Positions 1 through 12,445 of a stretch of 64,000 nucleotides of DNA are shown piece after piece. A program made the translations under genes and the position numbers. A model generated the notes under the pieces. It was not told the DNA's origin. It did no database searches and was given only the letters and a program-made list of their open reading frames with translations. Source of the DNA: Mercenaria mercenaria (lineage: Eukaryota; Mollusca; Bivalvia; Venerida; Veneridae); contig NC_069371.1 in the NCBI RefSeq assembly GCF_021730395.1, positions 50,664,001 through 50,728,000 on the forward strand, given 5' to 3'. How positions within the stretch are numbered: position 1 is the first letter of the stretch; each line of letters starts with the position of its first letter.

Positions 1-1199
1 CAAATTTTTGTTATATAGCTTACCTTACATTCATGCAAAGTAAGGAAAAATTGAGAGGTATAATAGAATTTGCTTTACCAGGTCAGTAGCGAAATAAAAC
101 ATTTCGGCCTTCTTTAATGACCTGATTAAAACGAAATCAAATCATCACGTTTCAATTAAAATACAGAATACATATCTACGCAAAGGCGGTATCTAAATGT
201 GAGACCGTCACGTTTGAATAGCCCTTAACACAATTTATCTTTATACGAGGATTGTTCGAACAGCAATGCAGGAAATCTTCTCATTTGTTTATCTATTAGA
301 TTCAATAAAGGATCATATAGATTGACGTTCTGCTTATACAAAAGAAATCACCAAACTCAAATATTCAAAACCTCTGTTTCGTAAGCTTGATTAGGACAGT
401 TTCATATGATTTGGCACAGACGATTAGTATGGAAGTTCCATAATTAACAACCAAAGGTGTAGCTGCCTCTGTAAATCTTAATTAGTTTTTCGTATTGGAA
501 TTGTCTTTATGCTCGTGAAGAAAAGAAAAAAAATCTATTTTCTGAATCAAGGAATGTTATTGCATTATTGCATGCAACAACAATTGTATCCTAACGTTTA
601 CTTGGAACTGAACTCCGGATACAATAGCAAATGTTTAATATCACGTAGAAATTATGTGCAAAACACAAGGTTAGTCTTACTTTTCCTTCTTTTGTTTTAT
701 AATGTTAGAGATGTTAAGCATTTTAAGGGCTATTCGAGTTCAATTTTTCAGTTGAAGCATTGTATTTACAGAATAATTTAGCGGCGTATTAGTTTGCAAA
801 ACTTTTGTTCAGACACGTACGTAGTTAGTTAGTTAGTTTTTCAAGTTTAGAAAAGGAGAAAATTTTCTTCGAATCGTGTAAGAAATCTTAATTCCTATGT
901 TAATTATTATGTATTCAATCTCTTAATAAACTTCATCTCCCAGTTCTTCGGTTCGTATAAAAACTTTTGCATGGTTTGTTGTAGGATATACCACAGTTCA
1001 AATGCGCAATAATTGAAATACGGAGCATTTAGACAATAAACCACAAAGAGGCTTGCTTTTATCGTTCTAAATATTATAACCAAATTGATTTACGTTCATG
1101 GTGTTGTAAAGTAACTGGCATCGTGCGGCAAATGGCGATCCCATGATGGTCTGCATGTCAAAACTCTTTGTAAACCACATAATATACAATGCTTACTTT

Positions 1200-1545
1200 C
1201 CATCTTTCTTTAATATTTACCCTGCTAAATCTCTATAATGAACTTATTAACCCATTATTTTAACTGGGGACCATACGCGGCTCTTCATAGAATTACACGC
1301 TAGTGTATCATTGAAGGTTCCATATGCACCGCCGTATGAACATATCTGCGGATGTGTTTTCGTTTTTGTCGTGTTGAGCGACCTGTGGAGTTTCCTCTTT
1401 TTCTATTTTAACCATATTTCAATTTGGACAGTACCATTAATTGTTAAAAGGGGTGCCTACCAAACAATACAGATGTGCAGGCTGATCATGATCTACACTG
1501 ATCGCAAAGGCAGAACCAATCGTGTCCAGCATGATAACTGTTAAC
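1200..1545. mobile_element. Old MITE copy, interrupted by other sequence
   Basis: The ends resemble the MITE at 23041-23226. The left part reads like its opening (tttaccctgctaaat). The right part carries the same central block, an 'aatttgg.cagtacca' stretch followed by repeats around 'gatcatgatct' and 'cgcaaaggcaga'. Roughly 150-200 bp of unrelated sequence separates the two halves. The matching copy at about 35250-35762 keeps the left TIR better (taacctttaccttg) and a right TIR-like end (ggttaac). It therefore predates the duplication. Confidence 0.5.
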
Positions 1546-2112
1546 TGACACATACGAATATGCAACAAATTTTAAAATGTTATCGTATCAAGTGAGCTAG
1601 ACAGATAATGAAAACATATATCTAATATGAAACACTTTTTTCATTTTGATAAATCTTTATGCATAAAGCTTTCTGTTTACGTCAGAACTCATTTCAGGAC
1701 AAATAACATTTTGTAGGACATTGGTCAAATACTTTCCTGTCAAATGTTATCTGTTACATTCGATAACTATTACAATTTGTTTCATGACGTTTACATGTAA
1801 TTAGATTTTATCAAAATCATCAATAACTTACAACTTCTCATGTGATTATAACAATACAATTACTGTTGGTACAAAGTTTCATATAAACTTTTAATGACTT
1901 CAAAGCACTTAAAGAAACATTCAAGCAAACACTCTTCGTTTAACCATTATGTCATCTGATGTTTGTTTCAGCTATTATACTACACATGGGTTTTTCTAGT
2001 ATGTTTTATTTTCTTTTGCTTTAGAAGATGAATGTTACTTTCACTTGTCTGATACCGCTGTTTTAAGTAGTCTGATACGTTTAAAACCTGATGATAGATA
2101 TTTGATAACTCC

Positions 2113-2115
2113 ATT
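2113..2115. other. Empty target site (ATT) paralogous to the 7.17-kb transposon insertion
   Basis: Here the sequence reads ccattgtaatatcc without interruption. In the second copy the same flanks read 'ccatt', then the 7.17-kb element, then 'attgtaatatcc'. This defines a 3-bp ATT target-site duplication and the exact element ends. Confidence 0.85.
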
Positions 2116-2768
2116 GTAATATCCTCGTTTATGGCAAGTGTTATACCACTGGACATTTTTAAAGCTATTTCTCAACAAAAATAACATAATTATATACCTA
2201 CTAAATGTTAAATGTAACTGTTTATACCAGTAATCTGCCTTCAGAACTATATAGGCAATTGGCACAAATTATCAAACAAACAGATTTTCTGGTTTGATAA
2301 TAATTTTTGTTCAAAATAAAGAAACTATATTGAATATATATTAGATCACTCCATATTCCCAAAAACCCCAAATCAAACCATGGAATAATGACATTCAAGA
2401 TAAATCTTGAACGGTTAATAAGTGCAATAAGAATTAGAACATTAACATATATAATGGAAAGTAATCGCTTGATTACGATTACATTGAATACTTTTAAAAT
2501 TACAATTACTACTACACGTCAGAAACTTCAAAAATAATTTGTTTACCTTATATGACATGTCAAAATGTGACTGATTACATTTGAAAACGATTACTAATCA
2601 CGATTACCTCATATAAGCCTATATTCATTCTTCCAGATATACTATTTTAGAGATAATATCAATTGTTTTCATTTAATGTGTCGAAATGTTGTAATGTTAG
2701 AGGGATCTAGTCACTATGATTAACTTATATCAATAACATATTTCAAAATGTAATTGTATCATTTCTAG

Positions 2769-5700
2769 GTTTACATTATGAAAAATGGTGCAGAAGTACG
2801 TCCATTTGTCCGTGTGTGCGAGTCCAAATACTCTCAATATTTTGAATGGGCTTTGTACATTACACAAGGTGCACTTCTTACGTTCGGAGCATTTCTAGCA
2901 TGGGAAACCAGAAAGGTGTGTTAGTTTTTATTCTTACATTCTAATCATTTAGATTATGCTGACATTGATACTTATTAAACTAACCAACATTCATCATTAA
3001 ATAAAGCCAAAATTGATGTTTAAACAACTATAGTGACAAAATTGCAGAAATTACCTTTCGGAGAAATCGTTTTGACGATAAATTGCAAAAATGATAATGA
3101 TAATTTTAAAATTAAAAAGAAACAGAGTTTAAACACTACTCTCCGAGTGGTATATTAAAAGAAAGATTAAGTAAATTCTTGTTTCAGAAAAGCCGGATCA
3201 AGCATTAAATTGTTTGTCATAGTGATGTAGCTATGGATGAAAGCCAACAGGTAAAAATAGAAGCACTAAATGACTCACACGAGATTGGACTTTGTATCTA
3301 CAACGTGATTGTTTTAAGTGCAGTAGGCTTGATCATGACGTTACTGCTAGAGGGAAAAGATGCCTTGGTGTACGTTATTACATCCGGTTGTATTCAAATT
3401 GGAACAACTTTAATAGAAGTTGTCCTTTTCATACCTAAGGTAAATATTGCATTTCAGTCAATTAGTTTTATAATAGACTATTGTCTCTGGGTGCAAGAAT
3501 TGCTAAGTATGATGTCAACAACTGATAGAGTCAATTGTGTGGCCGTTCATTGGGTGTGTCATTTACACATCTATACATACACTTTGTATGGCCACATCTA
3601 CGGATGTCTCTAGATTGTATTTTTGTACTTGAAACTTGTACAAATATTGAGTTCTGTTCTACCAGCGGATAGAGGGCGTGGGCGGTAACATGCATTTTCA
3701 CCACTGCCTGATGGATTTTAACGAAACATGGTCTGTAACATTTTTGTAAGATTCTCGTTTATGGTTATTAATCCCCTCCTGGTTGAAAACCAGTTTTGGG
3801 GACTAAAGGATTTTGTTTTTTCCGCCCTTCCGTCTGTCCGTCCGTCATTCAGTCCGTCCGTCTGTCTGCAATTTCGTGTCCGGTCCATAACTTTGCCATT
3901 TATCAAGGGATTTTAATATTACTTGGCACAAATGTTCCCCATAAAAAGGGAACGTGTGATGCGCAAGACACCAAACACAAACAGCATGGTCACACTTAGA
4001 TGTCAACAAGGCTTTTTTCCTGTCCGGTCTGTAGCTCAACAAGCCATGAAAGAAAATTAATATTACTTGGCACACATGCACCACATAGTAAGACAGTGTG
4101 CCATATAACAGTGTGTGTATAACATTGAGACACCTAGCTTAAAGGTCAAGGTGTCTGGTTCAGACCTCTGTCATCCATGAAGGGACTCCATTGGAAATAA
4201 GTCTGATGACCTCATAGGAAAAAAATGTTAGACTTTTATGGGCTAACCTGCATATATACATATTTCTCAGTACACATTTTTTCTTCTTTCCAAGTCTGAC
4301 TAAAATGGGCAAGGTTTTATGTAGGCATAGGTATCTGTAAGCTAACTATGATTCATAAAATGGTTATTGCAGACAGTAACGTTATGTGCTAGTAAATGTG
4401 CTCAAGTAATTCTGTGATACATATTTATTGTGATATTTTATGTGATATGTTTGAAATGTTGTGATAAAAGATGATGTTTATTTGCATGTAAATCTGTCTA
4501 TAAGGGATTACACTATTACCGTGACAAAATGTTTCCCGTGGCATGCGCAACACCCAGAACCCTAGCTCACTGGCCATGGTCACACTTAGAGATCAAATGT
4601 CAGTAGGGTTTTTATCCTGCCCGGTCCATAAATTTGTAATGCAAAACAGAATTTAAACTTTAGTTGACACAAATATTTACCTGGATGAGACCATGCATCA
4701 TGCGCAAAACTTGGACCCTTAGCTCAAGTGTCAATGTCAAACGTAAATGTCTAAGACCAACAGAGTTCTTTTATCTGTCCAGTCTGTAACGCAACCTACA
4801 TGTTCTTTTCAGGGCTTTTAATATTACTTGGTACAAATAAGTCCCATAATAAGACGATATAGCTTGCGAAACACCCAGACGCTAAACTCAAAGGTTAAGG
4901 TTACACTTGGATGTTTAAAGGTCAATAGTGTTGTTTTTTTCCCTGTAAGGTCAATAAGTCTGTCATCCATTAAAGATTTAAAATTACTTGGCACAAATAT
5001 TTCCCATAATGAGACAACGTGACTCAAACGGCAAGGTCATAGTCGGAGGTTAAATGTCAATAGGGTTTTTCTTCCTTTCTGGTCCATAATTTAGTTATGT
5101 TGCCAGTAATAAGACAATGTGTCATGTACAATACTCAGACCCTTAGCTCAAAAGTCACAAGGTCACAATTGAAGGTCAAATGTCGACATTGATCTTTTCT
5201 TGTCCAGTCTGTAAAATATTTTAATATAAGCTTATGTGTCAAATGGACCGAATTGAAAACTTTGTCAGTGTATTTTCTTCAGAATTACTTTCCTTTGATA
5301 TTTCTTACAATTGTTCTCATATTTTCCCACCAATTTCAAAATGGAATGTTATCAAAATTGAAAATAAATACTATTTTATATTTATAGATGTTATAAACAA
5401 TCAACCACTGTAGAGTTTTTTATATTCAAATTAAATTAGGCGTTGTCTTATAACATATTATATATATAGAACAAAATTTGTTCATACATCATTGACAGAT
5501 ATCAGGTCATTATGTTATACTGCAGAAAACAAAATTAGTTGCCTACTTCATTCATTTGTTTAAATAGTTTTGCCTTGCCACTTTAAGATGTTGCGAGAGT
5601 TTAATATAGAATAGTCATTTAAACCACTTGTTCCTACGAATAACAAGATTTATTCGCCAGTCTGTAACATCCTTGCAAGGTCCTATCTCACAATTTATAA

Positions 5701-6553
5701 ATGACTTTGCTTGACTCCTTTAAGACTGCCAGAGCTCAAAATAAAACAAATCGTTTAAACCACTTGATTTGTCTCCACATCTACACCAAATTCTGCCTGC
5801 AGCATCATTTTAAGTTCTTTCTCAAGTCTATTGAAATGATTGTATTCAGTCCATGTTAGGGGCCTACAGGCCAAAAATGAAACAAATACCTAACTAGGTA
5901 ACATATTTTTCTCATGAGCCACCTGTTAGATGGTCACCAAGGTAAGCATGAAGCATTCTCGCAGGGTACTCCGTCAAGTCAGTTATGCTTGATCCTTTTC
6001 TGTAGTGGCCATCGACGCTATAATAGAACACGCTTTAAACACCTACTTCTTATGGACTGATTGATGTTATCTCATAACGTCTTTTGATGTATATTTACGG
6101 TCAAATGGTCAAGGCCATATTCAGTCAATAATTGAACTACAACAGTGAATAATACAATTTAATATTTGCCACTGGTAAGGAAATATGAAAATTGATTACA
6201 TTGAGTTCAAACCATTTAAAACCACTATCGATGGAACATATTCTGATCTTAAAATGAAACAATCAAAGTCCTCTTTGTGTCTAAGTGCAGTATTTTTTTT
6301 AAAAAGATAGTTTAAAAAGTAATTATTTATGTGCAATTTTATGCAGGCATTCTGTGCAAAACACGAAGCAAGTATAAATGCAAATGATTAAAAATACATT
6401 TTTACCCGGCTTGACTTTTCAAATTTCTTATGTCCATAGATTCATGCTATAAAGACGAAAGTGGCGGAAAGTATGACAAGATCATCCATAGACAGACGAC
6501 CTAACCAGCCAGGAAATAACCAACATACAATTCGGTTACGAAATTTTTTATGA
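2769..6553 (+). CDS. Gene A: GABA-B receptor-like class C GPCR, last three exons only
   Basis: This is the 3' end of a GABA-B receptor-like gene whose start lies left of the window. Exons are 2769-2915 (49 codons, phase 0), 3251-3439 (63 codons) and 6440-6553 (37 codons plus TGA); each is bounded by AG and GT where visible. The first carries 'VCESKYSQYFEWALYI' followed by the family motif FLAWETRK, which is TM5 and its end. The second starts VKIEALNDS and carries TM6 and TM7, ending VVLFIPK. Canonical GABA-B subunits have ALNDS and FVPK at these places. The last exon encodes a short polar tail ending RLRNFL. No coiled coil follows, unlike canonical GABBR1 and GABBR2. The exons match gene B at 44142-47945 almost residue for residue. 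The tail ends differently from gene B because of a run-of-T length difference near the stop. Confidence 0.88.
3860..5215 (+). repeat. Degenerate tandem repeat in the last intron of gene A
   Basis: Diverged units of roughly 130-190 bp recur. Landmarks are 'gtccggtccataa' or 'gtcc.gtctgtaa', then 'ttaatattacttggcacaaa', then 'cataataagac', then 'caaggtcacact' and 'ggtcaa.gt'. They begin near 3878, 4020, 4619, 4778, 4950, 5080 and 5200. A ccgtccgt-rich stretch at 3825-3870 leads into the array. Chance open frames on both strands arise from this repeat. The paralogous array lies at 45265-46600. Confidence 0.75.
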
Positions 6554-6655
6554 AAGATTAAACAGACTAACAAGAAGCTGTACGTGAATAACGTTCAACA
6601 CTGCATTACATGAAAACGAAAATTTTTATATAATGCTAGATTTGAGGAAAAAAAA

Positions 6656-6661
6656 AATAAA
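6656..6661 (+). other. Candidate polyadenylation signal of gene A
   Basis: An AATAAA lies 103 bp after the stop codon of gene A, inside an A-rich run. The corresponding place after gene B does not keep it, so its use is uncertain. Confidence 0.4.
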
Positions 6662-7524
6662 CATGCATGCATGCATGTGTATTTGTAATTCTTTGTTTCA
6701 TTTACAGTATTGTCGCATTCATTGTAATCGTTGATAGCTTGCAATAGTTAGTTTACATGATTTTCATATTTATTGTAATTCCCTTCTGACAAAAATGAAG
6801 ATTATTTGATTCGAGCACCCTATCGATGCAGTAGGTTCAGAAGGCTAAAGCTAACATAGAAAACATGAACTCTAACTCTAATCGAGTGTCCACGTTATCA
6901 TAAATCAAACTCTCTTCTGTATTTGGAATTATAGTGACACATCATCGTATGTAGTTGTAAACGAGGATTTGGGTTTACTTTACCAATAGTAATCATGTCC
7001 CTACACTTTTCTGTTCATTTGCATTACCGTTGTGTGTATATATATATGAGGCGCCGTTAAGTTGTTTTTCAAGTTTATGTTAGAATGTAAAATGAGTAAT
7101 GGTAGATGTGTTACTAGAAGGCATTGTGTAGTTCAGGAATATATGCAGATAGGTTTAAACCTGTATTACAACTTTCAACAAGAAAATAGTACGAAACTAG
7201 CTAAAACAGAATCTCATGTCGTTTTAATCGCTTCAGTGATAAATTGTCAACTGGTGGAAAACATTTTCTTTGCCTCCGTTCTTTGGGCAAGTAACTATTA
7301 TTTAATTAAAAGTATCTTTAACTGAATTACTATTGAATCAGAAGGGCTGACATTTTAGGCGGTCAAATGTTTTCTCCAATTGTCTTTGTTTTTATTTATT
7401 AAATGACTGAAGGAATAAGACCATAATAAAATGTCCTAAAAAGGAAAAGCTTGGTTAGTTGACGAAATATAGTACAAAGAAGGCGATTGTTTGAGGCTAG
7501 TTAGTGCCGTGTACTTGAAAATGT

Positions 7525-7527
<3 letters not shown>

Positions 7528-7590
<63 letters not shown>
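7528..7590. repeat. (TA)n microsatellite
   Basis: An uninterrupted AT dinucleotide run of about 63 bp. The paralogous site at about 49119-49134 has only about 16 bp. Open frames of YIYI repeats across it are artefacts. Confidence 0.95.
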
Positions 7591-7594
<4 letters not shown>

Positions 7595-7994
7595 CCAGAA
7601 AATACACGTTTTTACCAAAGTATATACACAAGCAGTATAAAGTTTTTTTGTTAATAGGCACCCCTTTACACACTAATTGGATCCGCCACAATATCAGAAG
7701 CAAAGATATTGGCCGAAAAAAAAACACAACGCTCTACCAATTTAGCAGGTTACATTTCATTACTTCAGGAGAAAGTTAAGTACAGTCAGTACAAATTTCC
7801 ATTGATGCTTTCTAATATTGACATAAATAACTATGTAAGCACAGTAAAATTGAAATAATCGTTACTTACTTTAAAGATTTAGTACATGTAAATTACTTAC
7901 CTATTCTTGTCATTATATTTTTCATAAAACATGCTTGAACTAATGACATACTCTCATAAAATCTTATTTACGAGTCATGATGTGAAATATTATA

Positions 7995-8680
7995 TACTGT
8001 GCGCAAGACGTATATGTATACATGTACTTCTGATGCTTATAAAAGTGTAACAAGGCACAACATATTCTCATGAGGATACCACATGCCTGCTGAAGAACTG
8101 CTTTCCCAACATAAAACAAATATTGTTCCATATAAAGAAGAGGGCTTGACAATGGGGGAAAACATATTACAATGAAACTCCCAAACAGAGTAATTTACTT
8201 AAAATTCAGGATTCATACTGCTGTTATCACGCAAAATATGAAAAAATGCACTGCCTCAATCGTGAATCAATACATTTAACATATGCCTAAACGGAAGAGA
8301 AGAAACAAATATGGTTGTAAACAAGTAGTTGTTTGCATGTTTGTAAGGGTAAATTTCACTGCTTTATTCAGAACACAATTATTCCAAAAAATTATGTACA
8401 GTCTGCAATACGTATATGTATACATGTATTTCTTGTGTTTATAGAAGTGTAACAAAGCACAATATATTCTCATGAAGATACCAAATGTCTGCTGAAGAAT
8501 TGTTTTCCCAACATAAAACAAATGTTGTTCAATATAAAGAACAGGGCTTGACAATGGGAATATATTTCAAAGAAAATCCGAAACAGAATAATTTACTTTA
8601 AATTCAGGCTACATACTGCTGTTATCACACAAAATATCAAATAAGGCATTGCCTCAATCGGGAATTGATACGACTTCAAC
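7995..8680. repeat. Local tandem duplication, period about 400 bp
   Basis: The block starting near 8000 ('acgtatatgtatacatgta', then 'cttttataagc'-type text, 'attctcatgaggatacca', 'aacataaaacaaat', 'agggcttgacaatggg') recurs from near 8405 with moderate divergence. The match continues through 'ctgctgttatcac' in both. The second gene copy retains only one unit, at about 49494-49645, and then switches to a mariner-like fragment. Confidence 0.75.
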
Positions 8681-8859
8681 TCATCACAATAAAAAATTGA
8701 AAACTTTTTTTATGAATTGTCTAATGACAGCACGCTCAACATTTTGAAACTCTTCAACATAGTTTTAACTTACAAATAAACACCTTAGTTGAAAAGATAC
8801 ATACCTTTGAAAACTTGATTTTGAGTTACAGAAACTGGCTTAGAAAGGTCATTTTATGA

Positions 8860-9560
8860 CACTGAAGCCTTAAGAAGAGTATTTAAAAGCAAAATGGTAA
8901 CCAAAATTTCTGTGATAAAAAAGCAATATATATTTTGTCGAAATATAAATCAGATTTATGAACCATGCCATGTGAGGTCATAGCATGATGCCAAAGACTT
9001 GTGTAGTGTTTGAAAATATTTGGTCAGCAACATTCTGAGAAAAACATGCTTAAATGCAAAACTTTCACACAATGTTAAAAGTTGCATATTTTTGAGAAAA
9101 TGTAGGCCAGACGTACGAAACCTGTTCTATGAGTTCATCCCATGATGCAAAAGACTTGCGATAAGTTCGGTCAAGTAGTCTTACATGAAAAACTTTCTTA
9201 AGATTTCTAAGTTTTAAAGGCATATCATGTAAGGTCATCTTATGAAGACAAAGTGGAGATTGAAAGCATTTGACTTGATAGATTCAGTGAAACTTGTTTA
9301 CATACCAACGTTTGACAGGCTTTCTCCAGTTAAAAATGGACCTTGTTAGAGTGAAATGTAAGTAATAGCCATATCTCTTGCCCTGTAAATTTATCTAATG
9401 ATGTTAAAGACTTGTGTGGAGTGTTAAAGCACTTAGCCTAATAGTTTTGGGGGGAATCTGCTTAAATTTTTATGTTACAAAAAGAGCTTAATTTTGAAAC
9501 TAAAAGCTAGAATTACATAGCTTATCTTGTAAACGCGCCTTATGATGCCAAAGACATATA
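8860..9560 (+). repeat. Degenerate tandem repeat with 'catgatgccaaagactt' core
   Basis: Diverged units carry a core of type 'ggtcat..catgatgccaaagacttgtg', at about 8848, 8973, 9130, 9230, 9395 and 9535, spaced 100-165 bp. Each is followed by a looser 'gttt..aaa.catttggc' and 'ctgcttaaa' block. The right part is shared with 50260-50700. Confidence 0.6.
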
Positions 9561-9602
9561 TTCGTTTATATATAGAGAGTTAGGAAGGGAACCATAGGCT
9601 GT

Positions 9603-9879
9603 TTGTTTGTTTGTTTTAGGTTTAACGCCGTTTTTCAACAGTATTTCAGTCATGTAACGGCGGGCAGTTAACCTAACCATTGTTCCTGGATTCTGTACCA
9701 GTACAAACCTGTTCTCCGCAAGTAACTGCCAACTTCCCCACATGAATCAGAGGTGGAGGACTAATGACTTCACGTTTATCAAATAGTCACGGAGAACATA
9801 CGCCCCGCCCGGGGATCGAACTCGCGACCCCGAGATCCGTAGACCAACGCTCTAATTACTGAGCTAACCGGGCGGGCTC
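9603..9879 (-). mobile_element. tRNA-derived SINE with a 14-bp target-site duplication
   Basis: On the minus strand the 5' head reads as a tRNA-like promoter: a box A of type TTAGCTCAGTAATTAGAGC and a box B of type GTCGCGAGTTCGATCC. A body follows, ending near ACGGCGTTAAACC and an (AAAC)n tail. The direct repeat gaaccataggctgt flanks it at 9589-9602 and 9880-9893. The second copy has a single uninterrupted gaaccataggctgt at 50731-50744. The 3' region resembles the V-domain or RUDI-type SINEs of bivalves, by recall only. It inserted at the 5' edge of a LINE fragment. Confidence 0.88.
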
Positions 9880-9883
9880 GAAC

Positions 9884-10547
9884 CATAGGCTGTGTCAGAT
9901 AATAAAAGTTTGGTTTAAAATATTGAAGTCTGAAAGAAATAGATATATTAGAAAAGGTTATGGCATGATGATATATGAGATTGAACATAAACCATGTAAT
10001 ATTTGTTGAGCAAAATCAGCCAAAGCAATTAGGATTTCATTATGTTTGGTTCAATGAAGGAGTAGGAAATGAAACTTTTTGTTTACTCAGCTTCAAACAG
10101 AGAATTAGAGATAATTTCATGCAACACTGGAATGAATCTTTTGAGAATTCTTCGAAAGGTCTTCTTATAAACAGTTTTCAACTTTCGGTTCTAAGTCCTA
10201 TTTAGATAATGTTTGTGGAACGAAATTTAGAATAGCATTAACAAGACTGAAATTGTTAGCGCATAAATTATAGATAGAGACAGGTAGATGGTACAAGCCG
10301 AACAAAATTACAAGAAATAATAGGAAATGTGTTATACGTAATATTCAAGAGGACGAATTTCACTTTTCATTAGAATGTACATTATATAAAGAATTTAGAG
10401 AGAAGTATATGCAGACATATTACTGGGGGAAAAAACAAGCCAAAATTTACAAAACTGTTATCAAATGAAAACATTTCGACCTTGAAAAAACAATCAACCT
10501 TTTTATACAGGGCTTTTGAACTTCGTAGAACTATATATTACCCTTAA
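9884..10547 (+). mobile_element. LINE 3' fragment (end of reverse-transcriptase ORF2), first copy
   Basis: This is a decayed copy of the better-preserved fragment at 50738-51404. Readable pieces include RLCQIIKVWFKILKSE, then 'GFHYVWFNEGVGNET' and 'SFKQRIRDNF', then a Cys-rich knuckle with EDEFHF, and at the end 'RAFELRRTIYYP' before TAA. Such text is typical of the C-terminal part of the ORF2 of CR1/L2-like non-LTR elements in molluscs. Frameshifts and a stop break it. It was present before the gene duplication. Confidence 0.7.
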
Positions 10548-12209
10548 AACTTTTCTCCTCTCTGATATTTTATCCAGATTATTACACGTTTATATAGTTT
10601 CCCATTAAATAACGTGTTTAGTATGTAGTAGATATATTAAGTGAGTTAAATGTTAACTAACAGAACTGTTTCTGGTCCAGATTATTGTTTATAAATATGT
10701 CAAATTGCATAGTTATACATCTGAGTTTATTATGTGTATATGTAAAATCATTTATTTATTTACACCACCATTGACATTACTATTCAAATGTTTTATGATT
10801 ATATACTATATTTTAACTCATGGATTCGTAATCTTTTTCAAATAAACTATCAATCTATTCATCTTAATGAAGTTTGAAAGTATTTGAACAAGTCGTTTTT
10901 GAGAGGTTAAAGCCATTATAGTATTAAGCAAATGGACCTAATCAATAAATTTCATAAAGATCATTTATAAAACAAAATGCATGTGAGAGTCATGATTCTT
11001 GGTCCACTTACTTACCATATCATGACAAATAAATATATAAGGTTTCAAAACTACAGCTCTTACAGTTTTTAGAATACAATAGGACCATAGTAGTCCTAAA
11101 TGGCTCATGTGAAATTGACAATTTGACCTTGAATATATGCATGGCACACTGAATCATGAATGGTAACAACAATAATCAGTGTGAGAAGCGTATAACAGGT
11201 TATGTGCCACCATTTGTCCAAATCTGAGATTTTCTAATTATAGATTACCAACCCATCTCACCATCCTCAACCAATCCCTAAATAAATGTACATGTACATA
11301 CTATAAACGCCATTGATCAATTATATGCTGCTACAGTACTTGTCAACTGTTTAATAGCCATGCGCACAAGGCATTTATCAAATCTGAACGTCCTTAACAG
11401 ACAGACGTGAAATGTTAAAATTTGAACTCATGTCTAAACTGTTAATTGCTAGAACTAGATTTGTTACATTACAAAAGCATCGGATGTCTAAAGAGAGTTG
11501 AAAATGTTATGTCCAAAAACAGTACATGTCCGAATGGCACATGCCTGTGGTTAGGAATAGTAGAATCTCAGTGCTTTTTTTCTTACATGTAATAGATCTA
11601 AGGCCTTGTGGTATACGATTTGGCTAATTAGTCTAAAACGAAGTCTTAACATGGACGTGATCCAATTAATTTCATACTTTTTATGTTTTACTGATTAGTT
11701 TTTAATTTTGTTCATGTTGAGGTAGATGGTATTCTGTAATAACTTTATCCATTATGTTAAGTTAATCAATCTGATTGAACCTTTAATGTGAAACAAATTA
11801 TCGTTAAGGGACACATTTTCAAAATTTATGTCATTTGTTTCCGATATCTAGACAATATTTAGAATCGCATACTCGTAAAAATTATCTTTGTGCCGACAAT
11901 ACTCGTATATTTCAAAGGAAGTATATTGTATCTAAAACAAATGTGAATGATGGCATCAAATGGGAAAAGCTGGAGGCTCTATGCAGTTATACTTAATACA
12001 AAGAAATCAACATGTCTAATTAAAATCAGAAATGTTAAATTAGTTGGAAAGGATACAATCTACTTAATCCTATTGAAAGGTGTTCATAATTTGCGTTTGT
12101 CATTCAATTTTATTATCTCTACAAAGTCGAGCTGTTTTCGGCTGCATTTAAGGATTTAAGAAGAGAATTTACTACAAATTTGTATGTTTTTGCCTCATTT
12201 ATTCAATTA

Positions 12210-12445
12210 TCGTTCAGCTATGTAACGGCAGACACTCCAAACTAGTATTTCTGGATTCTGTACTAGTACTAATCTGTTCTTTGCAAGTAACTGTCACCTT
12301 CTACATGTAAATCAGAGGATGAGGAGGAAATGACTTCAGACACAATGTATTTAATCAATTTGTCATTGAGACTATACGCCTCAGCCTAGGATCTCACGAC
12401 CGCGTGATCCGCGCTCTCCCTAATGAGCTAAGCGGCAGGGCCAAC
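12210..12445 (-). mobile_element. Old tRNA-derived SINE, same family as 9603-9879
   Basis: It shares the body 'ctggattctgtactagtac', 'ttgcaagtaactg' and 'aatcagagg.tgagga', and ends in a decayed tRNA-like head (gagctaagcggcagggcc, read as box A on the minus strand). It is more diverged than the 9.6-kb copy and has no clear target-site duplication. It is present in both gene copies (second at 53055-53288), so it is older than the duplication. Confidence 0.72.

Larger units (their letters stand above)
1..2768 (+). other. 3' part of an intron of gene A (equivalent to intron 13 of gene B)
   Basis: No exon is visible here. The stretch aligns by eye with 33697-36414 plus 43588-44141, the intron of gene B, so it is the last part of the matching intron of gene A, whose upstream exons lie outside the window. 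It holds an old interrupted MITE (1200-1545) and the empty target site of the large transposon (2113-2115). The short open frames are not supported as genes. Confidence 0.8.

Noticed and set aside
3718-4084. Overlapping open frames on both strands with Pro/Ser/Val-rich text
   Set aside because: They read through the ccgtccgt-rich start of the degenerate repeat and conflict with each other.
7062-7325. Plus-strand open frame of 87 codons, with a shorter relative at 48496-48693
   Set aside because: The similarity follows from the segmental duplication; the second copy stops early and the reading frame is not preserved through the local tandem duplication.
7436-7727. Open frames of repeated Tyr-Ile on the minus strand
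   Set aside because: They translate the (TA)n microsatellite.
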